From assembly GCF_001649575.2 (NCBI RefSeq), contig NC_051441.1, positions 10,760,594 to 10,824,593 of the forward strand: DNA of 64,000 nt, in the 5' to 3' direction. This DNA comes from Kryptolebias marmoratus (taxonomy: Eukaryota > Chordata > Actinopteri > Cyprinodontiformes > Rivulidae). Of this stretch, positions 47,553 to 64,000 are shown in pieces. Numbering within the stretch: position 1 is the first letter of the stretch; each line of letters opens with the position of its first letter. The translations under genes and the position numbers were made by a program. Under the pieces are notes generated by a model, which did no database searches, was not told where the DNA came from, and saw only the letters and a list, made by a program, of their open reading frames with translations.

Positions 47553-48275
47553 TTCTGCAGGTTGAATAAACGAGCTCCGCTAGGAGGACGACGAAGAGAT
47601 CACTTTCTCCTTTTCTTGACTCCGAGTCAGTCTGTGTTCACTTTCTGCTGCCCTGCTGAGCCTCTACCGGTAACTTTGTGGGGGTACACAGGTCTGCGGG
47701 ATCCACAGGGTTGAAAATATGGCGAGAGTGCAGGTCGACGTGGAAGGGGGCGGGGCGGAACACAGAAACGACTGCTGATTGGAAGAGAAAATGATTGACA
47801 GCACAGATGGGCCCGCCCACAAAGGTTTTAAACCATCCTGAGGAGGGAACATTAAACTTTGTATTTAAAGCATATTTAAAGTATTTTAGGGACATTAACC
47901 TTATAGTTTATGGAGAGCCAATTCATTCAAAATTAAACAAATAAAGTGTTATTTAAAAATTATTAATAAATATTCCATTAAATAAATAAATATTCCCATG
48001 AAAAAAAAACATTTGAATAAAAATGTTTAGTTTTTTCCCCCCAGATTTATTTTCATTTATTTCAAGTTTTATGTAATTAATAATGGAGTTTCATTTTGTG
48101 ACAATTTTATTTGGTGTGTTGTGGTGTAACAAACAAATGCAGAATGCACAATGCAGAAAAATAGGAAGTAAGTGTTGAGGAAGTGAACTTAGAAACTTGT
48201 GCCCAGGCTTTCAGCTCTTCAGATCACCTCATTCCGGAAATCATAAGATCATTCACCAGCAGTCCGGCTTCAGAC
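47553..48275. promoter_or_regulatory. Shared promoter region of kdelr2 and igsf6
   Basis: Start codons of the two divergent genes are 723 bp apart. A GC box cluster GGGGCGGGGCGG is at 47747-47758 and another, GGGCCCGCCC, near 47810. Inverted CCAAT boxes (ATTGG) are near 47777. GACGTGG at 47737-47743 matches the core of ATF6/XBP1-type UPR elements. The igsf6 half (47930-48180) is AT-rich and lacks these features, so the GC-rich half is probably the kdelr2 promoter. Confidence 0.5.
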
Positions 48276-49640
48276 ATGAAGGGATTGTTTTGGTTGCTTC
48301 TCCTGCTCACCCACCTGTGCGGGACAGGTAAGATACATCCGTGTTTAGTTATTCCTCCCAGGAACGAAGCTCCTAGCGGGTCACTGTTTCACTTAAAACC
48401 AGCTCCGGTTGTGTTTCAGTTCTGTAATGAAGCTGGCGAAACTGCATCGACGTCTAAAAAGCTGTCTTATTATTATTGCAGAAAGCACAGAGAAGGAAGA
48501 GAGCTGCTTATTTCAGCCACGAGAAGTGATCTTCAACAAAACAGAAGAATCAGCTGTTCTCTTCTGTAACGTTTCCAACTGTCACCATCAGAACCTGGAC
48601 TACCAGTGGTTTGTTTTTAGAGAAAATTACCATTGTCGTGTCAGTGAAACTACCAGGTACCGCCTGAAGGGAGCATCTTTACAGATTAGGTCACTTAATG
48701 CCAATGACAGTGGGGTCTACCTCTGTGCTGTAAAGTCAAGAAGTGAAGAGAAATGCTGCAGACCTCATGTAGGACTGGGAACGACTCTTGTAGTGAGAGG
48801 TAAGGAGGTGGTAAAAGGTTTGGCTTGAGGGCAGAAGCATTTCTCAAGCTTCAGTTCTTTAAATGAGGTAGTTCTTTTATCTTTTAGAGCGTGTGAAAAT
48901 AATGAAGACACATGTCATTCTGTGGCTATTCTTCGCCCTCTTGGCCATCTATAGCCTGACGTTAGTGGCTCTTATTATTCTAAAGAAGGTGAATCCCAAA
49001 TTAAATATTTTGTTCAGATTTATCAAAGTTTATACGACTACAAACCAAATCTTCACTGATCTGACATGAGCTCATTTCTCTCTGTTCTAGCATGGCTGCG
49101 AAATTCCCTTCTGCAAGCAGACATCCAGAACGGATACAGCAGTACAAGTGTGTCTTTTTTTTGTTTTATTTTAGTATTACATTCAAGCTTTTAACTGTTT
49201 ATTAAGCCTGCAAAAGCAAAAGCAAAAAAAAAAAAAAAGAGGAAGAAGGGTCAATGTCTCTGTTAATTCCTAATATGTTTTTCAAAACACCTGAACTGAA
49301 TCACTTGATTTGATCATAAATCCATGTGATGTGTTTATGTTTTACTGTAACGCTCCACATTTTTCCCCAAAACAGGGCAGCGTGAGGAAAAAAACACAGT
49401 TTCGTGATGTCCTGCAGGAACTGCACAGCAGAGGGAACTTCAACAAAAGCAAGCAAACAAGACGAAACAATTCTCGGGTTGAGGTAGATATTGTTGCGGC
49501 ACGTTGGGGTCTGATTGACTCAACGCAAAGATTGCAAAGAACTGCTGCAGATGCGCGTTTCCTCATTGGCTTTTATGTCCTTCCAGGAAGCGAGCGGCGA
49601 GAGCAACGTCTCCACTGATGACATCTACCAAAATGTGTGA
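48276..49640 (+). CDS. igsf6: Immunoglobulin superfamily member 6
   Basis: A type I membrane receptor with one V-type Ig domain; mammalian IGSF6 is expressed in myeloid cells. Exons are 48276-48327, 48482-48799, 48888-48988, 49091-49147, 49376-49483 and 49587-49640, giving 229 residues (human 241). Residues 1-17 are a signal peptide (MKGLFWLLLLLTHLCGT). The Ig fold has the canonical C46 and C99 (DSGVYLC) pair, W60, and a J-like strand GLGTTLVVRE at 115-124 shared with mammals. Sequons are N36, N47 and N92. TM is about 133-155. The basic cytoplasmic tail has FRDVLQELHSRGNFNKS, similar to the human tail, and ends DDIYQNV with a YxN motif. Extra cysteines are C51, C69, C109 and C110. A methionine at 48183 is in frame, but the one at 48276 gives the proper signal peptide. 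Confidence 0.88.
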
Positions 49641-50319
49641 AAAATGACTGAGGGGCCAAAAGGAAACATCCAGAAGAGGACAGAAGACATGAGCCGTGAG
49701 CACCGGCTGTGATTTTACTTCAGTCATGAGACAAAAACAGCACATTGGTGCCAAGTACGTGTTCCTTTTCTCTTCGAACCTTCAGCCTCAGACTTTCCAT
49801 TCTTTCAACTTGTCCGTTCACGTCCATTCCTGAGATTTTATTTCAGGATTTTCTGCAACAGAGAATGTGGAGAATTAGCTGTGTGACACAGGGGCGTGTG
49901 TTACTTTTAGTGATCTGAGACCCATTGTTTCTATTCACCCGGTGTATACATGTTTTCTAACATCATATAGGAAAATAAGACAAGAATGTGTGCTGCTTGT
50001 CAGAGAAAATGCTCTGACAGGAACTGCTAATGACACACAAAATAGTGTTTTAGCTTCAACAAAGAACAATTAGCTGAAAACTTGGAATATCTTGGCATGG
50101 TGTGTTAAAAAATATGATAAAGATAGCTGCATTATCTTTGACATTTTTATAGACAGCATCAAAAAATAGCAACAAGGGTATCTTTGCAATAGGAAATGAG
50201 TAACAAAGTTCTTAAAATATAATAAGATTGTGACTCAAGATAAAGGCGCTCAGAGATCCTTACTAAATGACTGCGTTTTCTAAAGAAAAGCTTTGTGTGA
50301 TGTGTAAGACTATAAACTG

Positions 50320-50325
50320 AATAAA
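50320..50325 (+). terminator. igsf6: Candidate poly(A) signal of igsf6
   Basis: AATAAA in AAACTGAATAAAGTGCAGC, 680 bp after the igsf6 stop codon. Confidence 0.4.
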
Positions 50326-50892
50326 GTGCAGCTTTAATTTATGTGAATAGAAGAATATATTTCTCGTGATGACACGACTTTAAGTCCAGTCCATTTAAAT
50401 TTGGCTTTTTGCAAAGATGTTATGTGTGGTTTGGTGCCTATTTCAACGCTTGAATGTAATTGATCATTTGTGAAACAACTTCCTCTGGAAGTGGACAAAA
50501 ATGAATATAAATGAATAAATAAAAAGCAGCCAAAATTCAAAGAAGTACTCCCAAAAGGTTTAAAGACCACTTAGAGCAGAAACATTTGTAAACAAATTTT
50601 AATAAAATCTAAAAACCTTCACATTGATTTGATCACAGAAGAAAAGAGCTTATTACAAACGATACAAATTACTGGCATTCATGCTTAAGTTTTACCGTCA
50701 GACCGTCTCTTTAAAAGAACCACTGTTGACTTTTTAAGTTCACATTTCTCTGATCCGTCTGTACTGCATCCCATTTTGGCACAGTTTGTATCACTGTTCA
50801 GTGCAAACACAAGATTGGTCACATCACGGATTTCAATTCTATAAATGCATTTATTACAAGGCTGAGGTGAATATACATGTTTTAAATCACAT

Positions 50893-51194
50893 TTAAAAGT
50901 GGTTAGAGCTGTCACCTCACAGCTAGAAGGGGGCAGGTTCAGCTCCTGACCTTTCTGGGTGGAGTTTACATGCTCTCCCCGCTCACTCGTGGGTTTCCTC
51001 CCACAGACCAAAAACATGAATGTTAGGTTAACTAGTAACTCTAAATTGTCACTAGGTGTGAGTGAGAGGGTAAATGATTGTCTTTTATTTGGTTTGTCTC
51101 AATGTGTCCCTGTGATGGACTGCTGGAGATAAACACCAGCTCCTCCGTGACCCGGAAGGGAGAAGCAGGCAAAGAAAATGAACTGATGGATGGA
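50893..51194 (+). mobile_element. tRNA-derived SINE
   Basis: The head is AGTGGTTAGAGCTGTCACCTC with A-box character and GCAGGTTCAGCTCCTGACC with a B box. The body is CTTTCTGGGTGGAGTTTACA, TGCTCTCCCCGCTCACTCGT, GGGTTTCCTCCCACAGACCA, AAAACATGAATGTTAGGTTA and CTCTAAATTGTCACTAGGTG. The tail is TGTGATGGACTGCTGGAGAT ending in CTGATGGATGG. This order is that of a very widespread teleost tRNA-derived SINE. It is decayed and without clear target duplications. Confidence 0.85.
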
Positions 51195-52241
51195 AATTAA
51201 TTAAAAGCTGTAATTTCAATTTAAACTTGCTTTTATTTTATTTTATTTTTTAAGTCTGCGTGATATTCTTACTTCTGGATCGTTTTGACACTTTACTGTA
51301 AACTGTGAAGTAGTGATGCTGTAAAGCACATTTTCTCTGAAATACTGCAAGTGAACGCAACAAGCCTACCCTGTCATTTGGACCATACCACAGTTTTATC
51401 TATGTTTACAATGAAGGTGTAGTAGTGTTTTAACTGTTTTACTTTGGACATTTTCATCCCATAAAATAAAAAAAGATCCTTTTTTTCATTTTACTCAGTC
51501 TGTGTTGTCAATAAGTGCCTTCCAGCCTAATAACATGTCATTTTAATAACATGTCATTTATATTAATAAAACCATTCATGTTTGTTTTAAACATTTCATT
51601 CAACAAAATAATTTCAAAAGTGCAATGTCTGATTTCTAACAAACATGAGTAATAAAATGCTGCCAACATGTAAACTTGAATCAGGAAAATGGACCCATAA
51701 TCCAACACCGATGAGGCTGAAGGTGTTTCCTCCACCCTCTACAATCAAAACAACAGTAGTAATCAGAAAACCAAAATCACCTCTGGAATGTAAAATATCC
51801 TTGATTTTAAACATCACATTTGACCAGCTTTGACTCAAAGTGGTGTTAATCATATTATCTACAAGTTTCTGGTGATTAAAACAAGTGCTATCTCACTGAA
51901 ATGCACACTTTCTGTTGCATTGGTCCCTTTTTTAAAAAAACCCTGCATAGTACGATTTTGATAATCCCCTGAGAAATATCGAAATCTTTTAACACAACAA
52001 AGAAAATAGAGCTTTGTCTCTCATACTGAGAAGTGTTTGGAAAAGGAGAAAAAAATCTAGTTAAAGAATCAGGACTGGGCTTAAGACTTAGAAGACCTCT
52101 TAAAAAAATGTTTCAAGCCTCAATTATTGTGAATAATAAAGATCTCAGCTCTGTCACTAGACTTTATCCAAGTCGTTAAAACAATGAATCCTCTCTGTGA
52201 GGGGAATATTTCTTCTTCACGTGTCAGAGACGTACAAATAT
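51195..52241. other. Intergenic region between igsf6 and the MFSD13 gene
   Basis: AT-rich, between convergent igsf6 (plus) and the MFSD13 gene (minus). I see no exon; the open frames at 51538-51853 are unconvincing. A candidate poly(A) signal for the minus-strand gene (TTTATT on plus) is at 52242-52247. Confidence 0.45.
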
Positions 52242-52398
52242 TTTATTTTTATCCAACCAATTTTTTTGTCACTAATCAGCTGTCATATTAAGGCAACTTG
52301 CAGGCACTTAAACCACTCATTAGATAAGGCATTCAATCATTTACAATTTCAATCTCAACAACATAAGCTGCTTCATTATCATTCTGAGAAAACAGAGG

Positions 52399-55300
52399 TT
52401 AGCTGTCAATGTACTTTATGTCCACTGTGTGACTGTTGCGGATGGAAAACGGCCTCCAAGCCAGGATTTGAAGAGCAGCGACACACATGGGCACCAGGCA
52501 GACCAGGTAGAACATGACACTGTGGAGGCTTTCCAAAGCACTGAAAACAAGGAGACACAAAGTGGTTTATTTTTATTTTTTACTTACAACCTCACCGACA
52601 TTTAACATTAAAACATCACGGCCCGTGTTTGTGGGCTGTGTCTGATTCTGCCATAAGCTACAGCTTTTACCAATTTTCTGTTGCTTTTAGCTTGGGTTCT
52701 ACACTTTTTAGCTTTTGTTTAGCTCATTTTAGCCTGTGTCCTGCTTGATTTTAACTACAATAACTCAGTTTTATCTGCATTCAGCACTTTTTCTTGCAGA
52801 CAATGCAACTTTTTTGCTCTAATGTGTCCTACACCTGCTGATTGGAAATCTGACCACAAAGCAAATATTTTCCCTTCTTTAAATTAAGATATCCTGAGTG
52901 ACCTTTGGAACAGAGGCAGATGGACACTGCATTTACATAATACGGTTTGATGATGTGTCTTGGGTAGATGCTGTAAACCATGTTTCTGATCACATTCTGC
53001 TGGCGGGTCAGACTGTCCTCCTCCACTGATACAACTCTGCAGCTCTGACCCAGGCTGAGGCCTTGTGTGGCGATACGTTGATAAGCAGCTATGACTGTGT
53101 AACTCCTGCACTCATTATCTTTACAGCAGATATATGCTGATGTCCTTCGTTATGACAAAAAGAAACCTCATTCTATTCCTGCTTGACGTTTTTCATATTA
53201 CACTTCTAAAGATTACCAAGATGGATTTTGTCCTTGTCTCGCTTCCTGTTTTTGCTACGACATCCACCATCTCCTAATCCCTGACACCAATATTAATTAG
53301 GTTTTCTTTGGTTATTAACATCCTATCTCATTACTATTCTGAAATTTGTCAAGAAGCCTGTTTATTTGAAGAAACTAAGTGATAGACTGAAAAAAACACA
53401 CTGAAATCACTTCTTACAATGAAGGTTTATAGAATTATGGGAATCTAAAATTAAAATTTAAAAAGATCCACATCTAATAACATAAGGTGATGTGCCTTCA
53501 ATTGAGATTTGTATTCAAAAACAAGCACATAAAGAGTAAATTCAACATTTAAACTTGTAAGAAACTGAGCTGCAGTAAAACCCGATGTCTGTACCTTGGA
53601 TCTGAGTCCTGTCCTGACTCTTTCAGCTGCTCGTATCCAAACTGATTCAGGATTTTAAGAACGATCATTGGAGCCAGAGACTGAGCCGGTTTAGTGAACA
53701 GAGCATTTGTTCCAAATACCATGGAGGAGATGGGAGAACTGTGGAAAAACACATCAGGTGACGAGTCGAATAATATTAGTTTACTTAATGGAGACACATT
53801 CCGTTTTGGAATTAAAAATCTGTCATTCCTTGAAGGAATGAACATCACCCGCCGGGTTTTACACTGAGATTATCTTATATTGAGTTATTATTGAGTTATT
53901 ATAGTCGTTTTGCTTAAATATTTTAATTGATTTTGTGTAATCTCAAGCAGGAGTTAGAGAGATGCGTTAGCTCTCAGGGTGTGTGTTTAGGATGCTGCTC
54001 AACTATTACCAAACTAAATTTTAGCTCAATATCAGTAAAATGAACTGAGTTGTAGCCATTTTTGTGTTGGCTAACGTCGATTAGCGAACGATTGTGTGAA
54101 CGATTCCAAAAGTTAATCAGTTGTGGATGTACATCCGATAGCTATTTTCTGAGAGTTTCATTAAAATTTGTTCAGTGGTTCACAAGATATTTTGCTAACA
54201 GTGTTGAGTCAAACAGTTGATGGCAAAGTTTTTGCAAAGATGCTGCTCAATGTGTAGTGCTCAAAATATGTGTTGTGAATGATGCTCAGCGATTACCACA
54301 CCAGATTTTATTTCAATAACTGTAAAATAAACAGAGTTAAAGCCATTTCTGAAAATTCAGTTTTTCTAAAGCAGCATTTGGGCCTTAGAAGAAGAGCAGA
54401 ATGCTCAAATAGTTTTATAATGAAGCTGAATTAGATGAAAACATTATTAAGCCAAAAAAGATATTTGTAGGTTAATATAAACTCCGCTTATGAATCCATA
54501 ATTATGCATTTTATATTCTCCTGTTTTAGTAGTAAAACAACAAAAGTAATAAAGACAATTTTGCATCAATTCAGCAACAAATTGCTTTTTTTCCAGTGAC
54601 GCTCTTATTTTTCCATCTTAGTGAATACGACACTTTTTATAATCACTTATATTCACCTGCGCTTGTATTTCTGCAGATCTGTGTCGATAATGTCAGCCAG
54701 AGGCAAGCAAAACAGACTGAATGCCGCTTGTATTATGACCCTGTGGAAGAGGCGGGAGGTTAGGAATAAGGCTGTAAAATTATAAACACTAATATACAGG
54801 ACAACCAAGGGCCAAAGCTTCTTACATGCCAATAGTGAGAAAAAATGCCAAGAAATAGTAGTGCTGAGGACCAAGCAGCAGCATGACAGCTGCTAATCCA
54901 GCTTCCAGGAAGAAGGTGAAGAGGATGATCTTATAGTAGCCAATTTGATGCAGCAGTCTCTGACTGCTCAAAACTAGAAGCTGGGATGGATACAGTGAGT
55001 TAGGAACATCATATAAATTAATGAAAAGTGGCGTCCCCAAATATGTTAATTAGCTTTAACTAAATTCTGGTACTAAACTAAAAATAATAATGACTTTCTG
55101 TTTCTTAACCAGTTATAATGAGAATGGCATGTAAGTTACTGAGACCAAATTATATTAAACTATTAGTTCAGTCGAACGTGTTCACACATAGGGAAAAAAT
55201 GTATTTTAGCCCATAAATGCTTTCAGGAAAACAAAAGTACCTGTGGTAAGATGAATCCTGCTCCGTATATGACACTCTTGGCCAGCGGCGGCAGCACGTC

Positions 55301-57256
55301 TGGAGGAATCAGGTGATCGGTGAATATCATGGTGAAGTTGTTAAAGAAAGCCAACATGAACACCTGGAAGAAATTCATGAGTACAAACAGCCGAAAGTCT
55401 CTGTTGATGAGGATCTGCCACATCAGCGTCTTCAGCATGGAGAAGGAGCACCCTGTCTGTTCAGCAGCCTGGTCGCCAGACCCCGAGTTTTCAGATAATT
55501 TATTATCAAAGCGGCTTTCGCTGTGGAAGCCTGTGTAGATCATGCAGCTGCAGCTCAAAATGGCAATCAGCACAGCGAAAGTCTGAAAAGCTGTAAAGTC
55601 CTCCATGTTTTTGGACACCATGCCACAGAAGAGGATGCTGGAGGACCCAATGAGAGAGGCCACCTGAAAAAAAGACAAGAGGTGTAAGATGAAAGGTCGA
55701 ACTTAAGAAGTGCAAAGTGAAGATGGTGGTCGGACCTGGTTGTACTTTATGAGTCTTAATCGGTTGTCATGGTGGCTGGAAATCTCGGCAAATAAAGAAC
55801 ACTGAGCGAGCAGCACGAAAGTCAGCATGCCGTCAAACGCGCACAGTGCTACAGTCAAATGTAGGCCGCACAGCCAGTCGTCAGGAGAGTACGACCGCCA
55901 CGGGAACCAGGCTAAGAGGAAAGCCAGGGAGTAGAACGGGGCACCGTACAGGATAGAGAGACGTCTCTGAGAGCAGCAGGGAACCCGGGAGCTGTCTTGG
56001 ATGTAACCAAAGAGAGGATCGTTGACTGCATTCCACACCATGTACACCACCTGCAGACACAGAGCGTACAAAACGGTTCAAACAGGTCTGAAGTGATAAA
56101 CAAACTAAATAAAACAATTATTCACACATACATTCATCCATTTTCTTTTACCCATTTACTACACATACTAACCCTGGTCCTGGAGAGCCACTATCCAACA
56201 TGTTTTACTTGTTTCTCTGCTCCAACACACCTGATTTGAAACAATGGGTGATTTACATGCTTCTGCAGAACATGAAGAGGTAATTTAACCATCAATTAAG
56301 GTGTGTTAGAGCAGGGAAACAAGTAAACATTCAGGATAGTAGCCCTCGCAGACCAGGGTTGGCCATCCCTGCCCTGAGTGTTTTAAATCAGCTAGATTTT
56401 CTTGTAATCCTTTAACATGGTCTTTATTAATATTTCATCAGGCTTTCTTTATTGCCTTTTAAAAGTTTTTTTCTATGGATTTTTGCTGGTTTTTCCACTC
56501 ATTTCATGTCCATTCTTTGTACCTGACCATGACAGAACATCATGCAGCACAAGCTTAAAAAACAGCAGCATGTGGTATATTTGTGACCGGCTGCCAGCGA
56601 AGTGCCTAAAGATCCAATTTTAAATGGGTTCTGTTATGTGTTGACACATCGCTGGTTCATCCCTTGAGTTTAGGAGCCTTTTTTTTTGCCTGAATGATTA
56701 TAAATGAGAGTTAAGTTGAGTTAACAAAAATAAAATATATTTGCCTATGAAATGATGAAGTACTGGATTGAAAATAGCTCAACTACGAGTGGAAAAAGCT
56801 GCCAAATTTCTAATAAAAACTCCAAAAGGCTTTCAGAAAGCCTTGAGAAACTGAGCTCAAGGCCACTTTAAAAGATTACATGAAGGTTTGTCTCATTATA
56901 ATCACAATTCATTAAAAAGAGGGATCAGACCTTTGCACAGAACTGTGTTTTGGTTATTAATGATCAGAAGTGATGACGTATACTGTAATTATGAGAATGC
57001 CTACATGAAGCAGCCCGATTCTCAGCTCTTTCTTTTTATTTTTGACATTATTTAACACACATTTCCACACACAGACCACTGACAAGATACTCACTTGTGA
57101 TTGTTGGAATGCTCCTTCCGATATCTTGTATTTATTCAGGAAGAGTTTGACATAATAGAAGCTGAAAATATTGGTAATCATGTTTGAGCCCAGAGTAGTC
57201 ATGGCAAAAGACAGAGCTGCATGATTGATCCCAAAGTGCATCAGGTGTCGAGCCAT
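52399..57256 (-). CDS. mfsd13al: TMEM180-like transporter (MFSD13 family)
   Basis: A multi-pass major facilitator protein related to TMEM180/MFSD13A; its substrate is unknown. Coding exons in order are 57256-57095, 56050-55736, 55663-55241, 54980-54826, 54740-54657, 53738-53595 and 52540-52399, total 474 residues with all phases consistent. Features include NIFSFYYVKLFLNKYKIS, then VVYMVWNAVNDPLFGYIQDS (the DP.FG loop typical of MFS_2/GPH-like carriers), AFDGMLTFVLLAQCSLFAE and GTNALFTKPAQSLAPMIV. The last helix is YLVCLVPMCVAALQIL. Each block aligns in order with human MFSD13A as I remember it. Divergence suggests a paralogue; by neighbourhood (igsf6, cdr2) it may correspond to mouse Mfsd13b, so the symbol is tentative. 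An in-frame methionine at 57295 adds 13 basic residues; I prefer 57256. Confidence 0.85.
52640..52830 (-). repeat. Degenerate TTTTAGCTT-type minisatellite in an intron
   Basis: Units such as TTGCTTTTAGCTTGGGTTCT, CTTTTTAGCTTTTGTTTAGC and TCATTTTAGCC repeat loosely. On the minus strand they read AGCTAAAA, the same unit as inside the 33-kb hAT element. It lies in the last intron of the MFSD13 gene. Confidence 0.55.
53825..54352 (+). repeat. Dispersed repeat family A, copy 6 plus a truncated tandem copy
   Basis: Copy 6 (53825-54210) begins CATTCCTTGAAGGAATGAAC, itself a 17-bp palindrome, and carries CAACTATTACCAAACTAAAT, TTGTAGCCATTTTTGTGTTG and TTCAGTGGTTCACAAGATAT. A second partial copy follows directly (54225-54352) with GAATGATGCTCAGCGATTACC and ACACCAGATTTTATTTC. 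Both lie in an intron of the MFSD13 gene. Confidence 0.7.
56170..56375. mobile_element. hAT-type MITE, second member of the 13.96-kb family
   Basis: The terminal halves are inverted: CCTGGTCCTGGAGAGCCACT with ATCCAACATGTTTTACTTG against CAAGTAAACATTCAGGATAG and TAGCCCTCGCAGACCAGGGT. The centre holds the palindromic pair CTCCAACACACCTGATTTG and TTAAGGTGTGTTAGAGCAG. It sits in the first intron of the MFSD13 gene. Confidence 0.75.
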
Positions 57257-58031
57257 GATGGTCCCTCTTTTTCTTCTTCTTCTTCCGAGGTGCACCCACT
57301 GGGCTCGGTGTCACAGTTGATTGTTATGTTAGCTATATGCTATACTTACTTCACACCCCTGCTGTCTATCATTGCAAACATAAAAGCAAAGTAAGTGAAT
57401 TCGTCGATCTTCAAGAGAACAAAGGGGCGTTTTAGAGCAGAGACAGGTTTTCTTCGAGCCCTTTCGTTTCACTGATCCATAAGATCCCGTTGAAGACATC
57501 TACTTACTAAAATGTTTACCGAAGCCGTACAAAAACTTGAAAATCTGCTTATGGGACTCGGTGGATGCCAGTCTCGATTTTTGTGCTCCGGGGTCAGGGC
57601 GGAGCTTCAAGATAATAAACAAACATTTGATTGGGTGCAAGAATTCGTTTCGTCCCACTCGATGCTCCGTGATTGGATAAGAAATGCGTCAATCAAAAAC
57701 AGCAGGAAGTTGCAACTGCTTTTAAATTTTAAACCGTAGATCATTATTTATCACTTTACCGGACTACGTGAGGTGATTAAAAGTAGACTAAATGTGAGAA
57801 ATTGTAAACTGATTTGTGTAAACAATATATATATTTTTTTTCCCCGTGTGATTCTTCTGCCTCCTACCGGTCATTATGGAAGGATTTGCCACGTTGCTGT
57901 GGACAACAGTTTTAAAGCCTCACACACCCTTGGCAGGATGTAGTTTACAGCCGACTCAAGGCAGCCGCACCGACACTCGCTGCGTTTAGTTTCTGTCGGG
58001 TGGAGATCAATTTTAGCTCCGCGCTGTGAAA
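57257..58031. promoter_or_regulatory. Shared promoter region of the MFSD13 gene and cdr2
   Basis: The two divergent start codons are 775 bp apart, so both promoters must lie here or nearby. CCAAT-type motifs occur (GATTGGG near 57632, GATTGGA near 57671). No TATA box is evident. A 75-codon plus-strand frame (57512-57739) is contained entirely within this interval and is discussed as a finding. Confidence 0.5.
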
Positions 58032-63811
<5,780 letters not shown>

Positions 63812-64000
63812 TCCCGATTCATTCTCTTAGAACTGGTTTTCATTTCTGTCTGTTTAGAAGTTTGGGACAGGAGAAGCACTGAGGTTGCTTTGCTATAAAA
63901 ATACGCCCCAGAAGATGCATATACTATTGCATCTTAGATATGCTGCCTTTACTTTCGTTCATTTGCACACAGATAACTTTATTCCGTCCTGTTATTTGTA

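Noticed and set aside
48183..48275. Upstream in-frame methionine of igsf6
   Set aside because: The added 31 residues are polar and would bury the signal peptide; the ATG at 48276 starts a proper signal sequence.

Overview
The window reads as teleost fish nuclear DNA. It has spliced vertebrate genes with GT/AG introns, AT-rich intergenic sequence, many microsatellites, and several dispersed repeat families typical of ray-finned fishes: Tc1-like elements, hAT-type MITEs, a tRNA-derived SINE and LINE 3' tails. I could not settle the species; the repeats fit a percomorph.

Six protein-coding genes can be reconstructed exon by exon, all with phase-consistent junctions. (1) gpr139, an orphan class A GPCR, + strand: two coding exons at 10193-10340 and 20379-21367, split by a 10-kb intron. 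(2) ldaf1/tmem159 (promethin), + strand: four coding exons in 39420-40137. (3) kdelr2, the KDEL receptor, - strand: five coding exons in 43779-47552, giving exactly 212 residues. (4) igsf6, a V-type Ig receptor, + strand: six exons in 48276-49640. (5) A TMEM180/MFSD13-family transporter, - strand: seven coding exons in 52399-57256. (6) cdr2, a coiled-coil protein, + strand: seven coding exons in 58032-63811.

Layout: 1-9.6 kb holds only repeats and pseudogene debris (an H3-like pseudogene, a LINE tail, a decayed Tc1 transposase and two dispersed families). 9.6-21.6 kb is gpr139. 21.6-38.2 kb is a gene-free, repeat-rich spacer with an exact 38-bp palindrome, hAT elements, and ATACA-type and CAA/TAA repeats. 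38.2-63.8 kb is compact and gene-dense. There kdelr2/igsf6 and the MFSD13 gene/cdr2 form two head-to-head pairs whose start codons lie about 0.7-0.8 kb apart, suggesting shared promoter regions.

The genes do not form one pathway. The grouping of gpr139, tmem159, igsf6 and cdr2 matches, from memory, the gene content of human 16p12; kdelr2 is the member not expected there. I found no convincing wholly new system. The best leads are a repeat family with long terminal inverted repeats that carries a consensus splice donor, a 99-nt stop-free intron in ldaf1, the exact 38-bp palindrome, and an H3 pseudogene fused in frame to a repeat tail.
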